DNA of 64,000 nt from NCBI GenBank assembly GCA_013368315.1, contig JAACJM010000086.1, positions 186,001-250,000 of the forward strand. Reading direction: 5' to 3'. Source of the DNA: Tetrapyrgos nigripes (lineage: Eukaryota > Basidiomycota > Agaricomycetes > Agaricales > Campanellaceae). Below are positions 10,581 to 21,644 of this stretch, piece by piece (positions within the stretch are counted from its first letter, which is position 1; every line of letters begins with the position of its first letter). Position numbers and translations under genes: made by a program. The notes beneath the pieces were generated by a model. It searched no databases. It saw only the letters and a list, made by a program, of their open reading frames with translations, and was not told where the DNA came from.

Positions 10581-12009
10581 CAATCCAGACCCTTGTGAAC
10601 CATCTCCTTCTGCTCTGTACAATGAAGTGGTTGTGGGCCAGCGCTGAAGCGTGGCGAATACGAGGCCATCACAGTCCAAGCTTTTAATGTACACATTGTT
10701 TTATTGGACTTCTTTGTACTTGAATCTTGATGGATGCAAAGGACTATAACCGTGCAAAGAGAAGGGAAAGAAATTAGACGCAATGATGCGTTGTAGACGC
10801 TGCAAGTGTTCGGAAACAAAACGGAAAGGCAAGGCCGATCAACTGTTAGCAAAAAAGCCGCACGGAAAGGAACGGACGGGTGAAGTCGGGAGCATTTGCA
10901 CATAGCCACACGCAGAAAGAGGGTGTAAAGAACTCATCCTCATTTCATTCGGCCTCGTAACATTCCGTAGTCAAGCGTCCCCTTGATGTATCGGCATATA
11001 CCCCAATCATTAGCATCCAGTGCTCAAGAGCTGGGTTGGCCTGAACTTGACCTAGAACACTACATGCATACGCAATGTCCGGTCTCTGAATTGAATCTGG
11101 TCACGGGGTGACATCAGTTTTGCCAGTCATCACTGTAAGCCCGCCCAAACCAGGCCCAAAAGGCCCAGGCCATGCTCGGGCCTAGCTTGAGATTTGGGAA
11201 GTCCGAAGCCTGAGGCCAGGCCTCAGACTCATCAGGTATTTCCCATTTAGGAAATGGCGTACTCGACGGCAAGTTTACCCTTGACCACGGCTCATATTGA
11301 TATTCCATCACAAAATAATTCTTAGTGTCCCCATAAGTTGTGCCGATGCGTATGCAAGTAATTGCTTCGTAGCCTTAATATACTGTTATCTTGCTTTGAT
11401 CCAACTTTGATCTGACACTTGCGCCCCACTTCCGGGATTGAAAATACCTCCTAGAGACTAGAAACGCTAGCCAAAAGGACACATGAACGGTCAATTTCAG
11501 CGTATATGCCTGCCTGTAAGTCACTCAGCATTGGATTAGTATTGGACAAGAAATTCTGTAAAAAGAAGAAAAAGCCCAGGCCTTACTCGGGCTTGCGCTT
11601 AAGACCTGGCCTCCTGCCAAATTCCCGCTCTGGTATCGACATTGTTATACGCTCATCTTCATCCGGATATGTCACGTCAAGGCTCAATGACTGCCTATGT
11701 CTTTGGTGGGAATTAAAAACCACCGTGGGGATAAAGACGTGCTAAGCCAACTTGAGTATCCTACATGCGACAATACATACGACACGCCGTTTTTGAATGC
11801 GCGAAGGACTGAGCAGCTCTGGCTCAGCAGCTCATCTTGGCAAGGCTCTTGCAGCAGCCTTATGCTTCGATGCGTTAGCCGGCCAATCAAGTTGTCAACA
11901 TGGTATCAAAATTGACGACTTGGTTGCAACAAAGTCTGTTCGAAAACCTTTGGATGTGAAGTAGTCTGCTTTACAGAGGCAGAGGCAAAGGACTCCTGCC
12001 AGAAAGCAG
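10581..12009. other. intergenic, no gene recognised
   Basis: About 1.4 kb without a supportable gene. It has two loosely similar GC-rich segments, around 11148-11190 (AAGGCCCAGGCCATGCTCGG) and around 11573-11610 (AAGCCCAGGCCTTACTCGGG). These may be diverged direct copies of a repeat. The unit of the tandem peptide-gene duplication starts near 12010. Confidence 0.4.
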
Positions 12010-12177
12010 GGCGATGATGAAAAGGAGCGCGACGTGACTGCAGAGTGCTTGACAATGATACACATCTTGCCGTCGTAATAAACCCAGAACAACAAGTACG
12101 CACTAAGGATGAATTATAGGGCAGACCCCGCTTTCTGAAACGAAGGAAACATATATGCCAAGACCATCCAGAAGGTG

Positions 12178-12185
12178 TATAAAAT
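12178..12185 (+). promoter_or_regulatory. TATA box of Cys-rich peptide gene 2
   Basis: TATAAAAT lies 153 bases before the ATG at 12331. It is identical in sequence and almost identical in distance to the element at 13356 in the duplicate. Confidence 0.6.
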
Positions 12186-12330
12186 GTCGGACCCCAACTG
12201 ACCAGCTAGTAAAACCAGACCCCGAAACCAGAAACCTCTTACAGAAGCTTTCTCAAGTGCGTGTGCTGCATATCCAAAACTACTCGATTTGAGCTGACGT
12301 ATTGGATCTCTAGGCCACCAATTACTCACT

Positions 12331-12575
12331 ATGTTGTCCTTCAAATACTTGACTGCCATCTTCCTCTTCGCCGCTGCTGCCAGTCAGGGTGTAGCTGCAC
12401 AGGACGACCCCGTCCTGACTTGTGCTACCATCAACTGTCTTGCCCCGATTATCTGTTGCCCTATTCGTGGAGTGAGTGTACTTTCCAACGTGAATCAGCT
12501 ACCATTTAACCTGATCTGCAAAACCTCTAGGGAACTCCACGTTGTCTTACCCAGGAAGTCTGCGACAGACTCTGA
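12331..12575 (+). CDS. small secreted cysteine-rich protein, family member 2
   Basis: Exons 12331-12471 and 12531-12575 encode 61 residues. A signal peptide (about residues 1-23, MLSFKYLTAIFLF start, then alanine-rich) precedes a mature peptide. That peptide has the same six-cysteine pattern C-x4-C-x5-CC-x8-C-x5-C as the genes at 7156 and 13510. The intron is 59 nt and falls after the Gly of CCPIRG. If the intron is retained, the frame stays open to a stop at 12591 and gives an 86-residue alternative product with a different tail. The family is not one I recognise. It could be an effector, antimicrobial peptide or surface protein; nothing in the sequence decides. Confidence 0.83.
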
Positions 12576-13218
12576 ACACTACTTATTATAAGCATCGATA
12601 TTAGCTCAAGCACTCTGTAATACTTACTGTGCACTTACTTGCTATGCATGCAATATGGTCCTATGTTTCTTGAGGCTCATCGGGGCCTGATCAGCATGAC
12701 ATAGAGAAGGAACTAAGTTGTTACCGACCCGTGCATAGGAATTGGATGAACGTCAGTATACCTAGACATTGAACACGCGCTCGCTGGTTACATTGAACAG
12801 AGCTTCAATCATCCTTTGACATGCGCGTCTGTGGACTTGATCTTGAAGTCTTCAGGTTCGATCTTGCCAGAACCTAATTGGTGATTGGGCCTTTTCCGAT
12901 GGCCTTTTCCAGCGACAATGCGAATTTCTGCTTGGGCTGGTCAGTGCGTTCAACGGCCCTTCAGCTTGGACCGTATGCCACATTCTGCTTGCACTCCTCG
13001 TGTAGTATATATATTACACTCAGCTGTCATCTCCCAGAGATCTAGAGCAGGCGATGGTGAAAAGGAGCGCGACGTGACTGTAGCTTGAAGCAGAACTTGC
13101 CGTCCTAATAAACCCCAGAACAACAAGTACGCACTAATGTCACTCAAGGATGAATTGGTTCCTAGGGCAGACGCCGCTTTCTGAAATGAAGGCGGGATGA
13201 ATCATATATGCCAAGACC

Positions 13219-13344
13219 GGGCGCTACAGGCGTGCCCTTTGGAACTCGCCCAAGCGAGTTCTTTGGGTCTGAGTTCAATTGGTAATTAGTCCCACAGGAA
13301 CTCAACCTACTGAGTTCCAAAGACCCTGCCCCCAGTGAGAACTG
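13219..13344. mobile_element. 126 bp inverted-repeat insertion in the promoter of peptide gene 3
   Basis: Alignment of the two tandem units shows this block only in the second. Copy 2 reads GCCAAGACC directly into TCCAG-like sequence. The block has outer inverted repeats CTTTGGAACTC (13237-13247) and GAGTTCCAAAG (13312-13322). It also has an inner perfect hairpin, GAACTCGCCCAAGCGAGTTC (13242-13261), and a second hairpin around 13297-13318. It resembles a small foldback/MITE element. It sits 12-137 bp upstream of the TATA box, so it could affect transcription. Confidence 0.7.
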
Positions 13345-13355
13345 TCCAGGAGGCG

Positions 13356-13363
13356 TATAAAAT
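13356..13363 (+). promoter_or_regulatory. TATA box of Cys-rich peptide gene 3
   Basis: TATAAAAT lies 154 bases before the ATG at 13510, matching the paralogous promoter at 12178. Confidence 0.6.
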
Positions 13364-13509
13364 GTCGGACCCCAACTGACCAGCTAGTAAAACCAGGCCC
13401 CAAAACCAGAAACCTCATACAGAAGCTTTCTCGAATGCGTGTGCTATTTATCCAAAACTACTCAATTTGAGCTGACATATTGGATCCTCTAGACCACCAA
13501 TCACTCACC

Positions 13510-13751
13510 ATGTTGTCCTTCAAATACTTTACCACCGTCTTCCTCTTCGCCGCGGCTGTGGCAGCTGCACCGTACTCGGAGGAAGTTCCGGAATGCGCTG
13601 CCATCGAATGTTTTACCGGGCTTGTCTGTTGCCCTATTCGTGGAGTGAGTGTACTTTCCAATGCGAATCAGCTAGTAGCATTTAACCTGATCTGTAAAAC
13701 CTCTAGGGAACTCCACAGTGCCTTACCCAGGAAGTCTGCGACAGACTCTGA
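13510..13751 (+). CDS. small secreted cysteine-rich protein, family member 3
   Basis: Exons 13510-13644 and 13707-13751 encode 59 residues. A signal peptide (MLSFKYFTTVFLF start, cleavage probably after the alanine run near residue 20) is followed by an acidic linker. After that comes the family pattern C-x4-C-x5-CC-x8-C-x5-C, ending CLTQEVCDRL. It is the tandem sister of the gene at 12331. The linker before the first cysteine has diverged, while cysteines, exon 2 and intron position are kept, which suggests selection on the folded core. Intron retention again leaves an open frame, to 13767. Confidence 0.83.
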
Positions 13752-14551
13752 ATGCTATTTATTATAAGTACCGACGTTAGCTCAAGCACTCTGTAATACT
13801 TACTGCGCACTTACTTGCTATGTATGCCATGAATCTGATTGCATGCAATATGGTCCAGTCATGTTTCCTGAGGCTCATCGGAGTCTGATCAGCATAACAT
13901 AGAGAAGGAACCAAGTTGTTACTGACCCATACATAGGAATTGGATGAACGTCAGTATATCTGGACATTGAAACGCGCTCGTTGGTTACATTGAAGAGAGC
14001 TTCAATCATCCTTTGACACGCGTGCGTGCGGGCTTAATCTCGTAGTCTTCAGATTCGATCTTGCCAGAACTAGATTGGGTGATTGGGCCTTTTCCGATGG
14101 CGCCTTTAAGATATCAAGTATGACTCAATTCTGGTCAAAATCCAGTCAGAGGGAAGTACAAAAGTACATACCTTGTCAGTGTCAATGTAGGACCTGTCCA
14201 ACTGAGTTGAGGAGAGTTTGAATTCGTCAGCGAATTAGAAGTGATGTCACCAGTATGCCAATAGTATGCCTGAAAGATGCAGGTAGGTGGGTATGTAACA
14301 GAGAGGGGGCTTGAGAGGGGTTGGATACCAAAACTTGGCGCGTACTCGTTACATACCGGCTCTTACAATATGTCAACGGGTTTTTTCAGGTTCATTGGCG
14401 ATTGCTTTCGCTGTTAGTCCATCGAGCAGCAATAGTTCAGTGACACTGGCAGTAAGGACTGGTCGGAGTCGGGGTGCCGCACTGGACGCGGTGTTGAGAA
14501 CGGTCACTGGTCAAGACACAGAATCCAAATCCAGTATGTGGCTGTGCGGCA
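13752..14551. other. intergenic
   Basis: The left half (to about 14105) is the downstream flank of the tandem duplication. The remainder is the upstream region of SRP14. No additional gene was recognised. Confidence 0.5.
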
Positions 14552-15278
14552 ATGCAGCTGGTCGACAACGACACTGTGCGTCCCATTTTTCCATCTCTTG
14601 TCCTCGTTGTCTACCTCGTCCAGCTGATATGATACACATCGAATCCAGTTTCTCAAACAGCTAGCTGCATTGTTTGAGAAGACCAAAGCACAAGGATCCA
14701 TATGGATTACGCATAAACGACGTGCGTTAACTCTTTTGGTCATCTTCTACTATTTTTCTTTCAAACTGACCCTTCCTTGTCCCATGTCTCTCTAAAACGA
14801 AATAGTTACCTACGATGACGAAGAAAACACGGAAATGAAGACCGCTGAAGATGTGGAAGACGATAAGGAATACCCGTGCCTGCTTCGCGTGTCTGTCGGA
14901 ACCAAGGAGAAATTTTCCACTCGGGTGCGTCCAATAGTCTGTACAAAATCGAGCCTCAGCTCAGTTCCGATTTCATAGGTATTATCATCCGAGCTGTATT
15001 CGTTTCACGCCTCCTATGGAGCTCTCCTCAAATCCTCCATGACAACTCTCCGAAAACGTGACAAAAAGCGGGAAAAGCAGCGCGCTGAAGCTGCTGCTGC
15101 CAAGAAAAAGAAGCTCAGCGAAGCTGTGGTCGTGAATGGTCCTAAACGAGGAAATGGCCGGAAGAAGAGGCAGAGGCAGGTCAAGGCAGCGATCAAGAGA
15201 GAAGAAGCCATCAAAGCTGCGGAGAAAAGGGAGAAGGAGAAGGAAGGCAAGAGGAAGCAAGCTGAGATTGGGGCATAA
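14552..15278 (+). CDS. srp14: signal recognition particle 14 kDa subunit
   Basis: Four exons, 14552-14575, 14649-14721, 14806-14924 and 14979-15278, give 171 residues. SRP14 binds the Alu domain of SRP RNA together with SRP9/Srp21 and slows translation during ER targeting in the cytosol. The sequence shows the family order: N-terminal FLKQLAALFEKTKAQGSIWI, then THKRLTYDDEE, PCLLRVSVGTKEKFSTR, then FHASYGALLKSSM and LRKRDKKREKQRAE. A long Lys/Arg/Ala-rich tail of about 75 residues follows, as in other fungal SRP14 proteins. The first exon is only 24 nt. It was chosen because MQLVDNDTF aligns with the normal N-terminus and keeps phase (24+73+119 is a multiple of three). Confidence 0.92.
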
Positions 15279-15583
15279 CTGGACTGGCGAGAGATTGTCT
15301 GACACCATTGAGTAGCAGTTTCCCTTTTTGAAAACTCTTTTTTCTATCTTGTTGTATTCCTGCATTGCAATTCGCTCCGCCAACTCAGACCTTGTTCAAA
15401 ACACTTTAGGGTGATCTCTGTCTCAGCTCTGACCTGGCTATCTCCTCAAGTACACTGAAGGAAATAATATGGGCAGTATACTTGGGCTTTGCACCGCCAG
15501 GTAGCGCTCTGTTTTGCTGGCGACGGTGCTATCAATTCCGGACGCTATCCCCACCTAGATGGCGTAGATGGCATGGCACGGCA

Positions 15584-15593
15584 TATATAAAAA
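15584..15593 (+). promoter_or_regulatory. TATA box of the MFS transporter
   Basis: TATATAAAAA lies about 75 bases before the ATG at 15662. Confidence 0.55.
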
Positions 15594-15661
15594 TCCTTTA
15601 CTTTCTCTCCAGTCGAAGTTGACAAGCAGGGCTCAGCAAAATTGGTCCTGGAAGACCGACA

Positions 15662-17767
15662 ATGTTTCACCCATCACGAACGCTGGCGCACCAACGAAAT
15701 GACTCTGATGTCACAATTGCTCCTCTACGACGTCCTAAATCTAATGCTTTACTTCATTACAGTCTTTACGACTTCCCAATCGTGTTACAAGACAGCACAT
15801 ATCTCGCTGGAGTTGACCTTCAAGCTTGGTGCACGACGATTGGAGGGTGCGTGTCTTTGATCCAGTTCTTTCACGTATGAGTCACATATTGACCTCTTAC
15901 TTTGACTAAACCAGGTGTCTAGCTGTAATGGCTACCTTCGGATACACGAATGCATTCGGCGTCTACCAAGATGTGTATACCCGCTCAGGAGCGGCCTCTG
16001 CTTTTCGAATCAGCTGGATTGGATCAACACAAATGTTTTTTATGCTTGCCATGGCATTACCTGCAGGAAAGTTGCTGGATATGGGGTATTTTCGTCAAGC
16101 AACCCTTTTTGGGTCTGTTCTCTATGTCTTCTCGTAAGAACGTTTTCGTTTTTGACTCTTTTCACCAACGCTGACAATGACTATGTCCGTTGCTGTTTGG
16201 CGTTTCTTTCTGTAGGCTTTTCATGGTGTCGATTGCGCATACAGACCAATATTATCAGATTTTTCTAGCACAAGGTCTCGGGATGGGGATTGGAGCTGGG
16301 TTTCTATATGTGCCAGCAATTGCCGTTCAGGCGCGTCACTGGCAAGACCGAAAAGCCTTGGCTATGGGTGCCGTTACCGTTGGTGTGTCTTTCTTCTCTA
16401 CGTCTTCGTCAAATATCTAACTACCAGTACTATATTACAGGATCTTCATTAGGAAGCATCTTCTTCCCTATCATGCTTAACCAACTCTTCGAAAAGCCCT
16501 CAGTAGGCTTCGGTTGGGGTGTCAGAGCTTCCGCTTTCGTCGTCCTCGGGCTTCTCATCCTCGCGAATTTACTCATGAGTGATCGAAGACCTGATGATTT
16601 TGCTGAGAAGCCCAAAGCGATACCTGACTTCAAGGGCATTATGACGGACGTGCCGTACCTGTTGTGTGTTCTTGCGTAAGTTTACCTTTCCTTGCCCTTA
16701 AGACTATGTACTCGTGTTAATTTCGAAATCTTCGGTCCATCTCTAGTTCCTTTTTCATTAACTTGGGATTATTCTTTCCTTGTGAGTGTTTAGAGTGCCC
16801 TTGTTCCCTGACGACGAGGCAAGAAGACTGACTAGTTCTACCAGATTTCTACATCCAATTATTCGCTGTCTTACACAACATAGACAACAACATCGCCTTC
16901 TACTTCGTATGTCACCCATACCTGTCCCGATATCGCAATATACTAGATTGCTGACTATCCCTACCTCCATCTGTATCCTCATTTTCACATATGATACAGC
17001 TAGCAATTCTCTCCGCAGCTTCTCTCCCCGGCCGTCTCCTCCCCAACATCCTCGCAGACCGTGTCGGTCCTTTCAACGTTATCGTTCCTATCATATGCAT
17101 CGCCGGAGCGCTCATTTTCGCAATGTTCGGAATCGGGTCCGGGAGTAGCGCTACAGTCGGTGGGATAACAGCGTTTTCGATTTTCTATGGATTTTTCTCT
17201 GGAGCTTGTGAGTATTGGCTTAGCCTTTCTCGGCCTTTCATGACCGGGCACTGGATGAAGCGCTGACATTGTAATTTGGTTGGCTGTGTGTATAGTTATC
17301 TCTCTATGCCCGGCATGTCTAGCTGTGTTGTCCAGGACTCCGGATGAAGTTGGGTATGTGTTGCCTATGTAGAATGCTGCTCTCCTCCATGTCCGAGTCG
17401 TACTGACCAGCTTTTCTTTTCTATTTTCTTCCATTCTTCCAGAGTCCGCTTTGGTATCGCATACTTCCTCGCTGGATTTGGTGTCCTTTTCGGTACACCC
17501 ATCGATGGTCGATTACTTGGAGATTTACATACCAACACCAACACCAACCCTAATGCCGGTACCGGTGCCAGCGCCATACCTAATCCCAATGGCGGTGGTA
17601 ATGGTAACAATACTACTAGTAGTGCTGGTCATATAGTGCCAGCAATACCATCGCTAGAATGGTCTAAAGCAATCGTCTTTAGCGGTGTTACTGTTTTGGT
17701 GGGTTCTGTGTTTTTGCTGGGTATTCGTATGATGTTGGCAAGGAGGAAAGGGACTCGGCTAGTTTGA
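15662..17767 (+). CDS. MFS transporter, monocarboxylate-permease-like
   Basis: Nine exons: 15662-15846, 15915-16133, 16216-16382, 16441-16675, 16747-16781, 16845-16906, 17000-17207, 17296-17353 and 17443-17767. They sum to 497 residues. A hydrophilic N-terminal tail of about 55 residues is followed by transmembrane helices. Markers are TFGYTNAFGVYQDVY, FLAQGLGMGIGAGFLYVPA, a central hydrophilic loop, and AASLPGRLLPNILADRVGPFN. These are typical of fungal Mch/monocarboxylate-type MFS permeases in the plasma or vacuolar membrane. A low-complexity Asn/Thr/Gly loop precedes the last helix. The transported solute is not predictable; fungal Mch proteins often do not carry monocarboxylates. It follows SRP14 in the same orientation with about 380 bp between them. 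Confidence 0.87.
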
Positions 17768-18026
17768 CAAAATTTGACTGGGACCGATGACACGCCTGTT
17801 TGGGTCGTTCGCTGGCAATAGGCTGAGGCTTGTACTGTACTGTGACACACCATGAAGTTCTGTGTGCATAGGCCATTCATTCATCTGGATCATTATTTAT
17901 TGCGATGTCTATACTTTTGTATCGTTATCCTGGCTCATTCTTCTTTGTACTATAGTAGTAAGGAACCTGAAATACTATTCTATTGCGACAGTCTTGGATT
18001 CCAGTAGAAACAAGCCCAGGCCAAGC

Positions 18027-19733
18027 CTAAGTAGATGACCCAAATATCTCAACCACTAAACCCTCTGCCTCCAGCGACCGTATACCTTCATAGGCTCGTT
18101 CATAGGCTCGTTCATCTTCAACTTTGTATTGCGAAACGGAAAGTTTCACCGATTGCAGACATGCAGCACTGTACTGTTCCTGTGACTTTGCTAACTCTGG
18201 AATCCACCGTGCTCGGACCATCGAAACGAATGCGTTTGGACTGAACGTCTGTGTCCGACAACGAATTGAGAGCCTTTGAAGGCGCGGGATAAGGGGAGGG
18301 TTTTGGTTTGGAGGAAGTATGTTGTGCATGAAAGAATCGCCGAGGAAAGGCGGCGAGATGATAATGGTCTAGGCAAGGTTTAAGTCTATGAGTGACGGTG
18401 TGAGACGGAGGAGGTCATCAAGGGTCGCTTTACTCATAGGCATATTGTCAAATTTTAGGGATGTGATGTTATACCTTGAGCGAGAAATCAGCCCAGCGAG
18501 TTGATCAACGGGCATTGGACAATGTCTGAGTGTAGAAAGGACAGTGTCTGGTGATGGGAATCGGTTCTCAAGCGTCAAGGACGCGAGTGAAGGTAGAGTC
18601 AACCGATCCAGGATCATAATTGTAAAAGTCGTAGGCGTATCATCATGGTAAGCATCTATGAGGAATGATAGCTTCACCGACTGCACCGACTGCAACGTCA
18701 ATCCGTTGGAAAAAGCCAAAGACCGTTCATTACCAGTCTGCTGATCCGCGTATGAGGTTTCAAGCTGTTCCAATGCTAGCTCAACCACGTTGGGGCATCT
18801 CTCGAGGAACAAGAAGACATCTTCTACAGTCATGTAGACAATGTCCACAGATGTAATTCCCTCAAAGACAACCCAGAGAGTAGCTTCCTCGGAAAAGGCC
18901 AACATCCTGAACCAATCATGTCGTTCCTGTCAATGTTGCAAAACGTCAGGGACCGAAGGCGGGGGGCATGCTTCAAAGCACCCGATACCAGTCCAAAAAC
19001 CTGGCCTTCCCCGTTAATGACAAGGGTTTGAAGGTTGGGAAATTCGTGAATGGAAGTTAGTTCGGCAAGCCCTGGGACTGGGTTGCAGATAGGCTCCATG
19101 ACGTTTAGGTTTAGACGATGCTATCGATGGGTATCCCGGTATACTGCGCAAGACAGTCGACATAGAACCGATTGTGAGTCTGCTTGCGGTTCAGAAGCTC
19201 GAGTTCGAGGTCTAGCAGGACCTGCTTCGACCTCTTCAGACACAGCTCAAAGGTCAAGCGGAATGAGCGAGCGAGCGTCCGGCATGTCATGATGGACAGT
19301 GATACTGGCCCAAAGACGTGGAGACGATAGAGCGACATTTCTCCAGCTGAAGCAAACTGCACTCAAGATGAATGCAGGGAGTCGTCGAAGTTTGGAATCT
19401 CGGGTAAAAACATGTTCTGGGCAACAAAGCAAGAAAATGTAGTGTCCGGCGGGAGAGAACGGATGGGAGAGCTGAGTGAACAACATCCATCCAGATATTT
19501 CTTTAATTCTTCTCGTTTATTCTGCGCCGCTCGCAGGGTCTTCTCCAAAACGGCAATCTGGGCGTCATATGCGGCTAGGTCTTCTTTTCCGTCAAGCAGA
19601 ACCTGAGACGTTTCGTGGGTTGGAGTGTAGGACGAACCAAACTGGAAGCGTAGCTTTTCGGAAAGTTCCTCCGCGTGCAGAACGACTCGAGGGGAAGGTG
19701 GAACGCAAATTGGGCATGTTATGGTCGAGGTTG
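18027..19733 (-). pseudogene. F-box / leucine-rich-repeat protein, decayed
   Basis: Successive minus-strand segments spell out an Agaricomycete F-box protein. An N-terminal coiled coil ends LKKYLDGCCSLSSPIRSLPP. Then come a core FLLCCPEHVFTRDSKLRR and AVCFSWRNVALSSPRLWASI, leucine-rich stretches, and the usual end VVEIFGSST. They do not share one frame. Shifts are needed near 19440, near 19270, near 19112 and near 18860, and a TAG interrupts the frame at 18371-18369. Introns do not explain the breaks, because similarity continues straight across each one. I judge it a pseudogene. The alternative is several sequencing errors, which is less likely with four shifts and a stop. Confidence 0.75.
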
Positions 19734-20298
19734 TGAAAAAAAAAAGCGTGTTAGCTTGAGGGCAGGTCCCTTTACTGTCAGTTCATGCAACCGAATGTTT
19801 TCTCCGGTTAATACACATCTTCACAATCGAGTCCTTTGTTCGTCCTTAGACAACAGTGTTCAGAGTCAGTGATGAGCGAGTGAGGTTTCTCATTGAAGGA
19901 CGTGAGTAGTGTACTTAAAAACAACATGAGTAGTCATGTAGGTGAATAACGAATAACGAATCTATGTGTGTACGTAGATGAGGATATATCTATAAGGGAC
20001 CATAGGTAAATAATGGAACCGGGAAGCAATAAGATATATGAAGGGTAAGGATAGGAGCAGGAGCAGACAACGACGACAACGACAATGAAGACGGCATTGA
20101 GTAAGATGAAAGGGAGACTGCAGTCAAAACTAGCGGTCAAGCAGCCAGAGTCAGCACTCGGAGTCTACAATATCCTGAACTTCAGCACGGGGAAGGGTCG
20201 GAACATAGGGTAAAATAGCGAGGTGGATCATAAAGGGAGCGTATATGGTCGGCAGATAGTAGAAATGAGTAGAGCGATCAAGGGCTAAGCGTCAACGT
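19734..20298. other. intergenic
   Basis: Holds the upstream side of the F-box pseudogene and the 3' region of the carrier gene. A purine-rich tract with repeated GA/GACAAC runs lies around 20050-20090. No gene was recognised. Confidence 0.5.
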
Positions 20299-21644
20299 CT
20301 AGACGTATTGGCCGAAGAAGGGAATCAGTGACTGGGCGAGGGTGTAACTGAACACAAGCTTGGGACCGACGACCAAAATCTGCAAAGACAGAAGGCAAGG
20401 AAAGGATATCGTCAGCACACTGTACTCAAAGCACCGCAGCAACAGCCAAACAAAGCAGAAGTAGAGGAGAATGACGCAAACGAACGGCAACGAGACATAC
20501 CTTGGGCGTCAAACCCTTGAAAAACGCAGACATCCCCTCATTTTTAATCAAATCCCTTATCACTACCACACCAGGGACTTTTTGCTCAAAGTTGGCGTTT
20601 TGGATACGAGTCTTTACGACATCGAGGGGAGCAGCGACAGTGATGGAAGCGACGGCACCTGCGATGGAGGCAATGAAGTTTTGTGTCCAAGTGGCCTTTG
20701 AGTAGTCGCTGATACCAAGGACGTAGTCTTTTGTGACGGCTGAGGCGCCAAAGAGCTGGATGGGGAAAAGATTTACATGAGAATTGATGGTTTCGTCACA
20801 TAGTAAATGAGAAACAACGTACAGCGAAGGACCCAGGTGCATTACGCGCCATTGTCCAACCCCAACCACGGTAGAGGGCAGTACCCTCTTCTGCGAAGAT
20901 TCGGAAAACACCCCGACCACGGAAGGCTTCCGGGTTGACTTGACGCTTGATTTTGAGGACGTCGAGAGGAAGGAGGACCTGCAGAAAAGGCTCATTTAAG
21001 TGAATTGATAGTAGACGTCAGGACCTTCACGCACAACTTCACCAATACCAGTCAAACTGTCGATGGTGCAAAAATGAGTAAGAAAAGTCAAGTCGTGTGA
21101 TGACATAGCAAAGCGCACCTTCCAGCAGTAGCCTGCATCATCAGCTTGCCTTTACGCTCACCAAAGGCATTCGTAAAGTTTTGCTTAAAATGCTGATTTA
21201 TTAAGTCGTGAAACCACGGTTGTCCACCAAACTTGTATATACGCTGCGCGACTTTGTATCCTGCCGCGTAACCAAGACCAGGGAAAAGAGAGACGAGTTT
21301 TCGGCCAACAGATGCTGAAGCATAGTCTCTGAAGATAATCGGAGACAACGCTGAGAAGGAGACCTGTGATAACGGTCGGGCATTAGGACGTCATTTCTCG
21401 CGAGTTTTGCTGGTCTAGGATGACTAGCAGTCATACCTTTGCCTTGTTACTCATCAAACGTTTCGCTACCGTATCTACTGGATGGAAAACCAACAACTCG
21501 GCGATACCTAGAGAAAAATCGCGAAAAAAGTCAGAAATTTTCTTGTGGTGTCTCATGTGCACTACGCGACGTACCGGACGCTCCCGATCCTAGTACACGA
21601 GCAGTTCCGGATTCCTTTCCTTTAACTCCTGGTGGCGGGGACAT
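20299..21644 (-). CDS. yhm2: mitochondrial citrate/oxoglutarate carrier, Yhm2-type
   Basis: Seven exons: 21644-21575, 21507-21437, 21363-21119, 21056-21035, 20978-20823, 20755-20501 and 20379-20299. They give 299 residues, the expected size of a mitochondrial carrier. The three carrier repeats are visible through their PxDxxK/R-type signatures: HPVDTVAKR, LPLDVLKIKRQ and APLDVVKTRIQ. Flanking sequences such as GIAELLVFHPVDTVAKRLMS and MMQATAGSLTGIGE are characteristic of Yhm2. Yhm2 exchanges citrate for 2-oxoglutarate across the inner membrane and helps supply cytosolic NADPH. In yeast it was also reported to bind mtDNA. Exon 4 is only 22 nt. Confidence 0.9.

Larger units (their letters stand above)
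12010..14105. repeat. tandem duplication carrying Cys-rich peptide genes 2 and 3
   Basis: The segment from about 12010 to 12910 is repeated at about 13050-14105. Matching landmarks are AAAAGGAGCGCGACGTGACT at the left and AACAACAAGTACGCACTAA. They continue with TATAAAATGTCGGACCCCAA at the promoter, the whole peptide gene, and TGATTGGGCCTTTTCCGATG at the right. Differences are scattered substitutions plus one 126 bp insertion in the second unit (13219-13344). The duplication therefore includes promoter, gene and about 300 bp downstream. Confidence 0.88.
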
